In this document: in pieces, positions 47,408-61,285 of the stretch | Layout of the letters: each line of letters begins with the position of its first letter | Position numbering within the stretch: position 1 is the stretch's first letter | Source of the DNA: Engraulis encrasicolus | Lineage: Eukaryota > Chordata > Actinopteri > Clupeiformes > Engraulidae | Length of the DNA stretch: 64,000 nt | NCBI RefSeq assembly: GCF_034702125.1 | Contig: NC_085866.1 | Coordinates: 10,359,842 to 10,423,841, forward strand | Reading direction: 5' to 3' | Program-made: the position numbers and the translations under genes | Notes under the pieces: generated by a model | Databases searched by the model: none | What the model was told of the DNA's origin: nothing | The model's input: the letters and a program-made list of their open reading frames with translations, nothing else

Positions 47408-47495
47408 AGCTCTACTACTGATGGTGGTGCTGCTGCTGCTACTACTACTACCACCACTACTACTACTATGACTACAACAACTACTACTACTCATC
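47408..47495. repeat. Short (TAC)n-type array in locus C intron
   Basis: TGGTGG, CTGCTG and TAC blocks, about 85 bp. It is the counterpart of the 395-bp array at 29521-29915 in locus B. Confidence 0.88.
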
Positions 47496-48281
47496 AGCTT
47501 ATATTCTGCCATAAGAACAAATATATTTCACAATACACCTGCATACCAGCATTTCCACCTTTTCGGAAGGCTTTTATGACATTCACGGCTAACAGTAGGC
47601 CTATGCCTGTAGCAGCACAGACACCAACTACCAAACCAATGTGCCCTCTGGCAGTCCTCTGGCACACAGTATCTGATGACGTGGTTCCTTCATTTGCAGT
47701 TATATAACCTGCCGGACACCTACAACACAGAGATTAAAATTAATAGTTTGGAATGTAGTCACACAGATAAGTTATTATAAATTATAGACAAAAGACCATT
47801 TGAAAGCTCTTACTGTGTGTGCGGTTTGCAGAATGTGAACGATCCATCTGAGTATGTGTTGTTACCACAGTCACCACACACAGTGTCTGAGTAGGATGTA
47901 CCTGTGTGTGAATAAACAATTTCAATCATAGGGACCGCATCCATGAATCATGGTGTCTCAGTTTAGAGAATTTGCTAGGGCAATACAATTTCCAAACCAT
48001 TCTGTTGGATGAACTGTCCTGGTTTGCATTTTGTGTGTTCCACAGCTCCTTGGCAGGCATCTTTGATTGGGTCGGTACAGTAGTATCCTTCTAGAGGCTC
48101 ACAGACTCTATCTGAAATGTGGCTGCACTCCCTCTTCACTCTTAGACCACCGCCTGGGGATCACAGATGAAGACACGACTTTAAACAATAAATGCAAGCA
48201 ATGAAATCCACCTGTAGGGTCATACACTGCCTACTGCCGCAAAGTAGGCTATTATTGTCTGTCTGTTTGTCTGTTNATTTG

Positions 48282-48846
48282 CAGAGGTGGAACGTAACTA
48301 AGTATTTTTACTTCGTTACTGTACTTAAGTAGTTTTTTCTGGAATTTGTACTTACTTGAGTAAAAATAAAAATGCAGACTTTTACTTTTACTCAATTACA
48401 TTTTTTGACAATTACTTGTACTTTCTACTCCTTACATTTCTAGGAGAAGACTTTGTTACTAGTTACATTTATCCTAGGTTTTCCTGTTGTGTTTCGTGGA
48501 TATTTCAGTAGCCTCAGCTGCGGGCAGGGAGGCGGGACCAAGCCCCTCTTCCAAATTGACACCCAGACAGAAAATATACTTTTAAAAACATTAACAGGAC
48601 TCCATAGTCATGTTCAAATAGAACCGAAAACCGTTGCAGACACTTTTTCCTATTGGATCAAGTAGGTAGACATGGAGAAAGACAGCCATTGCGTGAGTAG
48701 GCCTACTTGTACTTTTGTACTGAAAAGTACATTTAAAAGTTAGTACTTAGGACTTAAGTACACTTTTACTTTCACTTGAATAATTTTTTCGCAGGGTACT
48801 TCTACTTTTACTTAAGTACACAACTTCAGTACTTCTTCCACCTCTG
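48282..48846. mobile_element. hAT-like MITE
   Basis: Ends CAGAGGTGGAA and TTCCACCTCTG, with mirrored ACTTAAGTA-type motifs inside. Flanked by TTNATTTG and TTTGTTTG, compatible with an 8-bp duplication (one N, one possible mismatch). 565 bp. Confidence 0.8.
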
Positions 48847-48984
48847 TTTGTTTGTCAGCAGGATAACTCAAAAACTAATCAACGGATTTGGACGCAACTT
48901 TGTGGAGTCGTTGGTAATGACCCAAGGAACAAGGAATTAAATTCTGGTGGTGATCCGGAGCACAAACCGGAACCAGGACCTTTT

Positions 48985-49222
48985 TAAAGGGGCATTCCAC
49001 CGGTGGAGACATCAATATGTATTGAAAGTGGGTCATATATAGTAGAATAGTAGCATACATTTCTAATTTGGTGCCTTCTTGGCCGAGAAAAGGCAGAAAA
49101 TGACTTTTTAGTGCTTGTGGATTTGTGACAACAATCCCCATAATGCACTGCAATGCTCAAGTTCCACAGGCCACACCCAGTTATTTGGGACTCTATGCAT
49201 CATCCCTCACTCAGCTTGCAGG
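48985..49222. repeat. Segment duplicated at 51079-51293
   Basis: AAAGGGGCATTCCACCGGTG, TTTCTAATTTGGTGCCTTCT, ATCCCCATAATGCACTGCAA and CACACCCAGTTATTTGGGAC are repeated in order. The similarity continues into the MITE that follows, and at the other locus it resumes after a fold-back insertion (52555-52625). Confidence 0.85.
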
Positions 49223-49420
49223 CAGTGTTGCCAGATTGGGTTGTTTCCCGCCCAATTGGGCTGCTTAGGATGGCCGTGTGCGGGTAAAAATGGCATTTAG
49301 CAGAAAAACCTGCCCAATTTTAGCCATAGAAATCAATAGAATTGAGCGGGATTTTGAGCTTCTAGGCTGGTTTTGAGCAGTTTTTCGGCTGGAAATCATC
49401 AGCCTCATCTGGCAACCCTG
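49223..49420. mobile_element. hAT-like MITE, CAGTGTTGCCAGAT family, copy 2
   Basis: Ends CAGTGTTGCCAGAT and ATCTGGCAACCCTG. Flanks CTTGCAGG and CTTGCAAG agree at 7 of 8 positions. Confidence 0.88.
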
Positions 49421-50166
49421 CTTGCAAGTGCATCACAGTGGGACAGACATCACTGGAAAGGAGAAGCTGGAGCACACTGCAGCTTAGTTTTCAAGACTTT
49501 ATTTTGTGCACACACGCGACCAACGTTTCGGTGTTGCTACACCTTCTTCAGAGTCAAATGATAGCAAGAGAGAGACACACATTTCAAGACTTGACATTCT
49601 TGATGATCCCACTTGGTTTGGCTAAATTGTCTCATCTCATTGCAGGTAATTGACCCCACCCCCCAACACCAGGACAAGATTGTAGACAATTAGACAGCTT
49701 GCCAACTTCCCAAAACAAAACAAAAAAGTGAAAAAACAATACACAAAGAACATTGTCAATAAAACCACAGCTACAATTATTACAAGACCACAGCCGCGAT
49801 GCTGGAGCAATTTGTTACAGAAAGCAAGACATATTGAGTTCCTCATTTATGCCCTGAGGCTCCACTGAATTTAGAGTATGAATCCAAAATGCCTCTCAGT
49901 CTAATTGTCTGCAATCTTGTCCTGTGCAGGTCCAAATTATTGTCCAAACAAAAATTACTATGAATCAGTTCATGTACTGTAGGCACATTACCTGTTATGC
50001 AATGCTACCTGTACTGGATTGGCTGCCTGTGTCAAGGCCAAGGCCTACATAGTTGCTTTAGGGTTAGTCTGAGCCAGAGCCGTCTAATAAGAGACGGATA
50101 ATAAGCAAACCGGGGACCAGGAAGTCGGTTGGTGATGTGATTCGCGTAGATTAAAATGTTTCTTAA

Positions 50167-50564
50167 AGGGACAGTTTGGTCAATTTCAACATGCAGTTGT
50201 AATGCTCACACTACCCTGCCTGAGATTTTTTTTTCTTCTTCTTCAGCCGTTTCCGAGATCCTGGTCATTGTAATGGGGGCAGCTCTTTGTTTACATTTCA
50301 AAAAAACATTTTTATTTATTCCCAAAAACATCCAAAAGGTTATAAAACATCAGCAGACAACTAGCAAACAGCAGTACCTTTTGGGAAAATATTTGGAGTT
50401 GGCCTATGTTTCATTTTTTAAAAATGTAAACAAACGCTGCCCCCATTAGAATTGCTCATATCTCGGAAAGGGCTGAGCCGAAAAATGTGGCATCACCGGG
50501 TACTGACAAGTCAAGGGTAGCGTGAGCAATACAACAGCATATTGAAATTGACTGAACTGGTCCT
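50167..50564. mobile_element. TTAA-flanked palindromic MITE
   Basis: TTAA at 50163-50166 and 50565-50568. Ends AGGGACAGTTTGGTCAATTT and the complement of AGGACCAGTTCAGTCAATTT. Internal arms with TTTGTTTACATTT and AATGGGGGCAGC are also mirrored. Confidence 0.82.
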
Positions 50565-50880
50565 TTAACAGTAAACTTCTGTTCGTTGGAAACTAACACA
50601 GAACCATCACATACCAAACAAAGATTAAGTACAAACAAATTACATTACCTTTACCACATTTTCTGTGTTCTACGGCCACCTCCTAGAACTAAGTAACTTC
50701 TAATAGAACTAAAGTCAATGGGGATTTCCATGTTAACGCTCCGTGAGGCTCCATGAGAGCCGCCATTGCTGTGGAAAGATTGGTCCATAGAGGTCTATGG
50801 GAGTGACGTAACTCTGTTATTAGATGGCTCTGGTTTCATCTTATCTGAAGGCTATGAGACCATTTGGTCTGTCCAGGATG

Positions 50881-51078
50881 TGTCATGCCCCGACCTGCCA
50901 TGCCCCAACCTGCCAGCAGATGCCGCCAGTCTGCCTCAGCCCCAGGCAATCGGCCTGGGAAACCCCAGACACCTAGGCCGGGCCCTGACCCTGCCAAGCA
51001 CCCTGGGAGACCCCGCAGCAGGTGATCAGTGGAATCACCTGCAGCCCATTCTCCAGCTCATGGTACTGACTTTACTTA
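50881..51078 (+). mobile_element. Gypsy 5' LTR fragment
   Basis: About 198 bp starting TGTCATGCCCCGACCTGCCA are nearly identical to the start of the 3' LTR at 58902. It breaks off at TTTACTTAA, where the duplicated AAAGGGGCATTCC segment begins. Confidence 0.82.
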
Positions 51079-51293
51079 AAGGGGCATTCCACCGGTGGAG
51101 ACATGAATATGTTACTGAAAGTGGGTCATATTTATAGTAGAATAGTAACATACATTTCTAATTTGGTGCCTTCTTGGCCAAGAAAAGGCAGAAAATGACT
51201 TTTTAGTGCTTGTGGATTTGTGACAACAATCCCCATAATGCACTGCAATGCTCAAGTTCCACAGGCCACACCCAGTTATTTGGGACTCTATGC
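51079..51293. repeat. Second copy of the 48985 segment
   Basis: Colinear with 48985-49195. It is cut at CTCTATGC by the fold-back element and resumes at 52555. Confidence 0.85.
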
Positions 51294-52554
51294 GAGTAGG
51301 GTCTGTCTGCGTCCTGCAAGACAGGGGCGTGTCTCGAGAAGGCGTGTCTCGAGCGTTCTGAAGGCGTGTCTCGAGCGTTCTGAAAAATGGATTACACCAC
51401 AGCCCTTTGAAGCCATTGAAACCCATTCAAAACTTCATTTTTTCGATCTGACACAGAATATTTTTAATTAGACCTAAAGACACACCATGGGTCCTGTTTA
51501 AAAGTTGAGAACCTCAGCTTTCCATAACTGAAAGCGGTATTTTCCTAGCAGCTACCAATCCGAAGGTAGCCTACTTTAAGTGCGGAATTACTTTTCTAAA
51601 GATAGCGTTTTGTTTCCTTGGAAACGGACGCGGTTTATGTGTTACGCATACGCTATTTGACTCGGTTTTGCACTATTATGGATGCATTTCTAATCTTGAC
51701 ATGTTAATGGACAATCTATGCGAATTTCATCATGCGTTTTTATGTGATATGGGAGTAAATGTGTTTACATCCCGTCTGGGATTTGTTAAAATAGCTGGCT
51801 CGCTAGTTAGCTAGCAAGTGCTAGGTCTCTACACTACATCATGTGTCAAAAGTGGGAAGATTTGCCGACACTCAAGGCTGTGGATATAATGAACTGGTCT
51901 GTGAATGTTTTCAAAATGTTTTGCTTTGACAAATTGCTGATATTAAACATCCAAATCCTGGTGTTTCTTTGTGTATGTTTGGGCCATTGAGACAGATCGA
52001 TTGTAATATCTATTTACTTGCTAGCTAACTAGCGGACTAGCTAACAAATCCCAGACGGGCGTACTGTTAACACATTTTACTCCCATGTTCCATAAAAACG
52101 CATTTTGAAACTCGCACAGATTGTTCATTAGAATGTCAAGATTAGAAATGCATCCATAATAATGCAAAACCGAGTCAAATGACATACATTTATCGCTTCG
52201 TCAGTCTGTCTGGCTTCATCTCCGTTCCGTTTCCAAGGAAACAAAACCCTATCTTTAGAAAAGTAACCCCGCACTTAAAGTAGGCTACCTTCGGATTGGT
52301 AGATGCTAGGAAAATGCCGTTTTCAGTTATGGAAAGCTGAGGTTCTCAGCTCTCATCAGCTGAGGTTCTCAGTATCTCATCATTAAATGAAATACCGTTT
52401 AACAACTTTATATTCACTGTTTGAATTTCGTATTTTTATGGCGGCGCTAAATCCTGTTTCCTGCCACTACCGGTAGGCGTGTCTCGAGAGGGCGTGTCTC
52501 GAGCGAGAGGTGGGCGTGTCTTTAGTGGACGCAGGACGCAGCCGGACACTATTG
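51294..52554. mobile_element. Fold-back element with 8-bp target duplication
   Basis: Perfect duplication CTCTATGC at 51286-51293 and 52555-52562. The undisturbed paralogue at about 49187 shows a single copy. Ends carry CTGCGTCCTGC and GCAGGACGCAG, then GGCGTGTCTCGAG repeats on both sides. Inside, arms of more than 350 bp pair about 51480-51830 with 52005-52375 (ACCAATCCGAAGGTAGCCTA, GTTTCCTTGGAAACGGA, CCCGTCTGGGATTTGTTA and their complements). No ORF of note. The target size suggests hAT-type mobilisation. Confidence 0.87.
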
Positions 52555-52625
52555 CTCTATGCATCATCCCTAGATTGGGCTGTTTCCCGCCCAATTGGGC
52601 TGCTTAGGATGGTCGTGTGGGGTAA

Positions 52626-53129
52626 TAATAGGCTCGGTCGCAACCACGCAGTAAAAGATTTGATCAAAACGTGATTTGCTTGGTCATAAAAAGGAGGGGA
52701 TAACTGCGTCGCAACCAAGCTGGACACATCAGGACGACGAGATTTCAACAGCGGCAAAGAAGGTGGATCTATAGGTCTGTGGGTGGATCTACCTATTTTG
52801 ACAGCGGGTGTACCAGGGCGCCCTCTCGTGGAATTAAATAATCATGGCGCTAATTCCATGACGCGCTTACCATCGTCGGCACATGCTTGTGAAATGCGAG
52901 ACTTTCCCTGCGTTTTGGAGAGAAATCGGGTGGTCTTGTGGTAGAGATACAGGTTACCACTCAGTGAATCATGGTACAAGTCTTAGTTAAATTTGTGATG
53001 ATTTGGCTTCACTTCCATGTAATAATTCAGTTAATTAGTACTCACTTTAGGCTATTCATTTTGTGTTTTGGGACCAAAGTCGTCATTCAGATAGGACCGT
53101 TTTAAAATTACTTAACAGCGCCAACCCAT
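52626..53129. other. Intergenic, no gene recognised
   Basis: No domain, RNA or clear repeat ends. Confidence 0.35.
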
Positions 53130-53360
53130 CCTGCGAGGATTGAACCCAGGTGTTCAATATGTAGCTTTACCATGGCGCGCCAACCACAAAGGCCACTCTG
53201 TTTCGTGCACTCTCATACATAAAGGACAAGATAAGTCGCTCGCAACGGGTCTGTTTCCACATTAACCATCAGCAACTAAAGACTTCCTGTGTTTCGGTGC
53301 AGTTTCGAACCGGGGACCTCACGAATGGAAGTCAGGCGTGTAACCACCACTCTAACCGTC
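53130..53360 (-). repeat. Two tRNA-like heads (SINE or tRNA fossils)
   Basis: On the minus strand, GGTTAGAGTGGTGGTTACAC with CCCGGTTCGAAAC (about 53360-53300) and GTGGTTGGCGCGCCATGGTA with CTGGGTTCAATCC (about 53195-53135) have A-box and B-box-like motifs at tRNA spacing. I cannot fold either into a convincing tRNA with a paired acceptor stem. Confidence 0.4.
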
Positions 53361-53880
53361 GAGCAGGCAGCCCACAGAATAGTACTGGTATTGTAACCTA
53401 CGGCATACACTCCTAACGTGGAGATGATGGAGCATGTGACAACAGGGTGGTTTGTTTCTCTTTTTTACTGTTGTAAGTGGGTTGTACGACCATACATATG
53501 GATGGTACCACTCTGAGTATGCTGCATTTGAGCATGAAATACATTTCAGCATGTAGAAAATGAAGCACGTTCAACTACACACACATGAATCACATGAGCT
53601 ATGAACACCAATCACGGCAGATTCCTCACATCATGGAGGAGGTCTTCTGCCCAGCAGTAGCTTTTTGTCACTGCGTGGCTGCTTGACAAAACTTTTGTTC
53701 CATGATGGTTCAATGCCATTTGTTACGACTGCCAAGCAGAGGTCACTCCCTTCAACTGCGTCGTGAACGGCAATTCTAACCAGGATGCTTCACGCGGACA
53801 CACTGAGCATGCTCGCTGCCTAGCAAATTTTCAACCTCGCCGAAAAGACGCCATCATGAACGCCCTTATTGACTTACTGG

Positions 53881-54078
53881 CAGTGTTGCCAGATGAGGCT
53901 GATGATTTTCAGCCCAAAAAATGCTCAAAACCTGCCTGGAAGCAATAAATCCCGTCCAATTGTATTGATGTCTATGGGAAAGATTGGGCGAGTTTTCCTG
54001 CAAAATGCCATTGTTGCCCACAGACGGCCATCCCAAGCAGAGCAATTGGGTGGGAAACAGCCCAATCTGGCAACACTG
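53881..54078. mobile_element. hAT-like MITE, CAGTGTTGCCAGAT family, copy 3
   Basis: Ends CAGTGTTGCCAGAT and ATCTGGCAACACTG, perfect 8-bp duplication CTTACTGG (53873-53880 and 54079-54086). 198 bp. Confidence 0.92.
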
Positions 54079-54210
54079 CTTACTGGAGCCTCAGTGCCAG
54101 TGATTTCAAAAGCACTGGGACACTGATCTGTGATAGGTTTGTTAGAGCATTAGGTCAAACCCCCTATGGGCGGGGTTGAAAAGGTGGGAAAAAGACTTGT
54201 AGTCTCAACA

Positions 54211-54306
54211 GAAATCCACCTCTCTTACACTTCCTCCGTCAATGATGCAAAATGACGATTTTTACATCATTGACGGAGGAAGTGTTAAGAGATGAATGCG
54301 GATTTC
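54211..54306. repeat. Short hairpin
   Basis: CACTTCCTCCGTCAATGATG is mirrored by CATCATTGACGGAGGAAGTG with a 17-bp loop, and weaker pairing continues outward (GAAATCC / GGATTTC). Confidence 0.75.
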
Positions 54307-54954
54307 TCCTATCTCAGGGGGAATTGAGAGATTTTTGCAAGACCATTCAAAAGAATAGGCGCGTACAAGTTTGTTGCAAGCGTCGATGTTGCGAAAGGCA
54401 CGTGAACGAGAACTTGTTGTCACGATGTGGGTGTTAATAAATACAGCGCATTTGCTGCCACAAATATGAACGAGACTATGAGCTCGCACCGGTTTGCTCT
54501 ACTAACACACCACGTGTGAGGAGTGGGGGGACAGGCAGTGAGGAGGAGCTGAAGTGGGGACCTGCGCAAACTTGTGTAGAGGTGTGAGACAAGACCCATA
54601 TACACACGTGAGTGAGTTGTTACAGTGAACGAGAAAGGAACATTTACAAGATGGCACAAACCATGGAGCGAATGAACACGTCCGTCCAGTCCTTAACTCA
54701 AGTAAACATTCAAACTAAGTGCTGTTCGAAAGGATAATCTATCCTGCCTTTTGGAAAAATAAATTGAAACGATGATACCAATTCTCTCCCAAAGCAATGG
54801 CAGCATCGTGGTTGAGCTCCATGGGACCCCATTCATTTCAACAGCCTCTGCGCTCCTTGGCGCTCCTCTGCGCTGTCTGGATGGCGCCACTTAGTGGACA
54901 GTACCACCCGGAAAAAGTTGCGAGATTCCTCTCTCGTACTACCCATAAACACTC

Positions 54955-55353
54955 TCTGGTGCTGCCCACCAATTCCAAGTACTGACTGATCACAAGAACC
55001 TACAGTACTTAAAGGAAGCCAGGAGACTAAATCCACGCCAGGCACGCTGGGCGCTGTTCTTTAATCGTTTTGATTTCATACTCCCTTACAGGCCAGGATA
55101 AAAGAACACCGAAGCAGACGCCCTCTCCCGTCAGCATGACTGCACTGAACAGACCCCTGCCCCAGAGCACATAATTCCCCAAGGCCGGGTGATCGGGCAA
55201 GTGCGCCTTGCCTTGGAGGAGTCCATCCTTCAGGCTCAGAAGGCTGAACCAGATCCAGGAGGTGGGCCGTCGGGATGCTTATTCGTACCGTCATCAATGC
55301 GCTCTGAGGTACTGAGGTGGGGTCACAATGAACATTGGGTGGGCAGGGTCTCC
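54955..55353 (+). pseudogene. Ty3/Gypsy RNase H to integrase linker fragment
   Basis: The plus strand reads [40 protein letters not shown], then one stop and KNTEADALSRQHD. This is the end of the RNase H domain and the tether before integrase in chromodomain Gypsy elements. It stops inside the integrase leader, WGHNEHWVG, at a hAT-like insertion, and the frame resumes at 57636. Confidence 0.82.
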
Positions 55354-57635
<2,282 letters not shown>

Positions 57636-59046
57636 GGTTGGGCACCCAGGTGAGCAAAGAACACAAGAATTCCTCGGCCGCCGTTTTTGGTGGCCCGATA
57701 TGTCCAAGCAAGTCACTGAGTATGTCAAGGCCTGCAATATATGCACCACCCAAAAGTCTTCACGCCAAGCCCCAGCAGGACTGCTCCGTCCACTGCCCAT
57801 TCCCAGTCGCCCATGGTCCCATCTGTCCATGGACTTCATCTCAGGGTTACCGGAGTCTGAAGGCAATACAGTAATTCTGGTGATTGTTGATCGTTTTTCT
57901 AAAGCCTCTCACTTTGTTCCTCTTCTCAAGCTCCCTACGGCCAAGGAAACAGCAGAAGTCATTCTGAAGGAGGTGGTCCGTTACCATGGGGTCCCAGCCG
58001 ACGTGGTTTCTGACCGTGGTCCACAGTTCGTGTCCAGGTATTGGAAAGCTTTCTGGTCTCTCTTTAATACATCTGTCAGTCTCTCTTCAGGATTCCATCC
58101 CCAGTCAAATGGGCAGACTGAGAGGATCAACCAGGAGCTGGAGAAGTACCTGCGCTGCGTGATCTCTGACAACCCCAAGTCCTGGAGCAAGATGCTTCTC
58201 TGGGCAGAGATTGCCCATAATCAACTGACCTCCACCTCTACCGGTATGTGCCCATTTGAAGTTCAATGTGGATACTTACCGCCATTCTTTCCCTCTGAGC
58301 AGCCCAATGTCACTGTCCCCTCTGCTGAAGCTGCTGTGGCTAGGTGTAGGCGAGCTTGGAAGCGAGCCCAGGCAGCCCTGAAGCGATCAGCAATTCGTGC
58401 CCAGCGTTTTGCCAACCGCAAGAGAAGGGTGAACCCTTCATTCCGGACGGGCCAGAGAGTGTGGCTGTGCACACGGGACCTTCCTCTACGCGTCCAATCC
58501 AAGAAATTCAAGCCGCGCTACATTGGCCCATTCCGAGTTGTACGGCGCATAAACCCAGTGGCCTACCAGCTTGCTTTGCCTAGGTCTCTTCGGGTGAGTC
58601 CAGTTTTCCATGTTTCACTTCTGAAACCGGTTCTAACTTCCGCTTTGTCTCCTCCTACACCCCTACCCCCAGCTCCCCGTCTTGTGGCAGGCGGCCCGGT
58701 GTACACTGTCAAGCGACTCCTGGACTCTCGAAGAGTGGGCCGAGGGGAGCAGTTTCTGGTCGATTGGCTCGGCTATGGTCCGGAGGAGCGCTGCTGGGTG
58801 CCGTCACGCCACATCGTTGACAAGTCGCTCATCCGTGACTTCCGCCGAGACCACCCTGGGGCTCCTGGACCGTCAGGTGACGGTCGTAGAGAGGGGGGTA
58901 CTGTCATGCCCCAACCTGCCATGCCCCAACCTGCCAGGAGATGCCGCCAGTCTGCCTCAGCCCCTGGCAATCGGCCCGGGAAACCCCAGACACCTAGGCC
59001 GGGCCCTGACCCTGCCAAGCACCCTGGGAGACCCCACAGCAGGTGA
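57636..59046 (+). CDS. Ty3/Gypsy integrase with chromodomain (partial pol)
   Basis: The open frame (first ATG 57607, but true homology from about 57636) begins in the integrase zinc-binding region (RRFWWPDMSKQVTEYVKACN then ICTTQK). The DDE core shows SMDFISGLP, VSDRGPQFVS and QSNGQTERINQELEK. The GPY/F module follows (KFKPRYIGPFRVVRRIN), then a chromodomain (YTVKRLLDSRRVGRGEQFLV then WLGYGPEERCWV). It runs into the 3' LTR at 58902. The enzyme would insert the retrotransposon, and the chromodomain steers it to chromatin marks. Upstream gag, protease and reverse transcriptase are missing, so it is a relic despite the intact integrase frame. Confidence 0.88.
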
Positions 59047-59499
59047 TAAGTGGAATCACCTGCAGCCCATTCTCCAGCTCATGGTACTGGCTTTACTTAA
59101 GCCCTTGACTTTCATTGTGACCTTGCTCGGTCATGAAGATTCCTTGCCAACATAGACTCTGAACTCCCTGGACAAACTTTGCCTCTGATGAACTTTCTGT
59201 TGTGAACCTTGCCTTTGAACTCACCCTGGTCGTAAGAATTCTCCTTTGTTCCATTTTGATGCTGAAAAGACTTTATGTTATGATTCCTGAAAAAAGAAAA
59301 CGAACCTCAGTTCTTTTTACAACCCTGTGTGGGAGAATATTTATGTTTGAAATACTACCTCTGTTACCCTTGAAGACGTGAAGAAGATTGATGTTAACCT
59401 CTGAATACTTACCTGATTGTTTGAAGATCTGAAAAATAAATCCACCGCATTGACCTGATTTTTTGTCTCCTGCATTAGTGCTCTGCTAGAAGTGTAACA
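58902..59499 (+). mobile_element. Gypsy 3' LTR
   Basis: Begins TGTCATGCCCC just after a polypurine tract (AGAGAGGGGGGTAC, 58888-58901) and ends at TGTAACA. The first 198 bp match the fragment at 50881. A duplicated CATGCCCCAACCTGC occurs at its start. The length of about 598 bp is inferred from TG...CA ends only. Confidence 0.78.
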
Positions 59500-60237
59500 G
59501 GAAGTTGCATTCCAACCATCTTGCCATGTTCTCTGCTCATAGAACTAGGCTCTTTGGGATGACAGTCAGAGCACACCCACGACCCTAGTAATGGCCACAC
59601 TTCCATACCTTTATAAGACCTTTGGCCTCATGAAGTATAGGTGGAACAAGTATGAATGTATAATGAAAGAAAAATACCAACTACTAAAATGAAATGAAAC
59701 TGTGTCTCCCTCGATGCTGCTGCACAGTATTCTCTATAATATTGTGTGGAATAAGGTGGTCCTCTTGTCCATTCTTCTGGATCGTTGTTCTATGAACTGA
59801 ATTAATAGGATTTTCTTTAACTTCCTGGTCAGTCTAGAGAGCTTTTATGGAGGCAACCAGCCTTCTTTTTGCAACTGGCCAATTGCAAGCCAACATTTGC
59901 GCACAAGATTTATAGTGTGTCACCCCAAATTTCAGATGCTCTTCCTCTGAGACTGAGGCATCTTGATGATGGACAGTGGGCCCCACTCCTGTCATAAATT
60001 ACACCTGCTCCACCTGATGCTATGCTATTGAGGACCTTGTCAAGTGCCTGCAAATAAATAAAAATTCAAATAAACCAATTGGAAAAGAGGTCAGTTCAGA
60101 TATAGAGGAGATCCAGGATATTTTTGGACGCCATGCTGAAGTTTGACAAAAGATGAGATAAATGTTGATAACATTTCATGTAATGTGTCTATCAAAATAT
60201 TACCAATAGGCATACAATATGGCAGAATGGCTTTAAG
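59500..60237. other. Intergenic, no gene recognised
   Basis: No domain or repeat ends were recognised downstream of the LTR. Confidence 0.35.
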
Positions 60238-60545
60238 ACCTTAAAACACCAAATCTCCTTATTTTGCTATAATGTCAGCCATCTTGGATTTTGCTTCTAA
60301 AGGTTAAGGGGAAATAGAAAGAAGTTATTTTGTATGTCGTAGAATTTAGATGGATTAAATAATAGATTAAATAGTTTTTGAATGAAGTTCATGTAATGGC
60401 TGACTGAACAGTCCTTTATCCATCGTGAATATTACAAATACAAGAAAAAGCAACAACTTTAGAGACCTTAAAACACCAAATATGTAATTTATGCTATATG
60501 TCATGTCAGCCATCTTGGATTTTGCTACCAAAAATTAAGGGGCGG
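60238..60545. repeat. Local duplication, about 230 bp apart
   Basis: ACCTTAAAACACCAAATMTS with GTCAGCCATCTTGGATTTTG and AAGGGG occurs at 60238-60310 and again at 60468-60543, with diverged sequence between. Confidence 0.65.
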
Positions 60546-60663
60546 GGGGATGGAAACGGGTTGTTTTGTATTCAGGGGCTCTGAGAAATATAAAAACCCC
60601 AATTCCAAGAATGTATATGACATGTTTCTTTCAATTACATTCAATTGTGTTAGAATATGACCA

Positions 60664-61143
60664 CATAGAGGTAGAAAATAACACGAGTGGATATGGCAAT
60701 TCACGACAGCACTGGGAAGTGGCACATGGCGCCTCCCATTGTCTGTAGGTAGTGTAGGCACCTTCAGTCAATTCAAGTCAATGGAGAACACGCCCACCTC
60801 TGTTAAAAAATGGACTAAAACTGTGTGAATATGAAGTAACCCATTAATCAAAGACCAGATTTGAAATGTCAGGATAAATATCTACTTAAATCATATGAGT
60901 CGATAAAATACATCTAAAAATCGAATTATATTAATTCTGCACATATTTAGCAACACACTTCAACTAATGTCCTTGTAGAGTGTTTTGATGGACAATTTCA
61001 CATTATTAAGCCATTTTTTGACAGAGGTGAGCCTCCTTGTCCATTCATTTCCATTTATCAGACCTACCTACAGATAATGGCCGCCACAGATTGCCGTCAG
61101 AAGGGGGGCGGGGTCACCTCTAGTGTTATTTTCTACCTCTATG
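60664..61143. mobile_element. Non-autonomous DNA element, CATAGAGGTAGAAAATAACA ends
   Basis: The ends CATAGAGGTAGAAAATAACA and its mirror at the right match over about 24 bp. ATGACCA flanks both sides (60657-60663 and 61144-61150), a 7-8-bp duplication. 480 bp, no ORF of note. Confidence 0.82.
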
Positions 61144-61285
61144 ATGACCACATATCCGCCATCTTGGAAACAGGTGGATTTGAAGACTATGGGATTTGTA
61201 GTTTCTAAAAAACACAATTTGGAAAAATCTATACTATCTATACTATCTATACTAATATCTATACCGCACTATCCTATTTGAAAAT

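Noticed and set aside
53300..53360. Functional tRNA gene
   Set aside because: A- and B-box-like motifs are present, but I could not pair an acceptor stem; more likely a SINE head or fossil.
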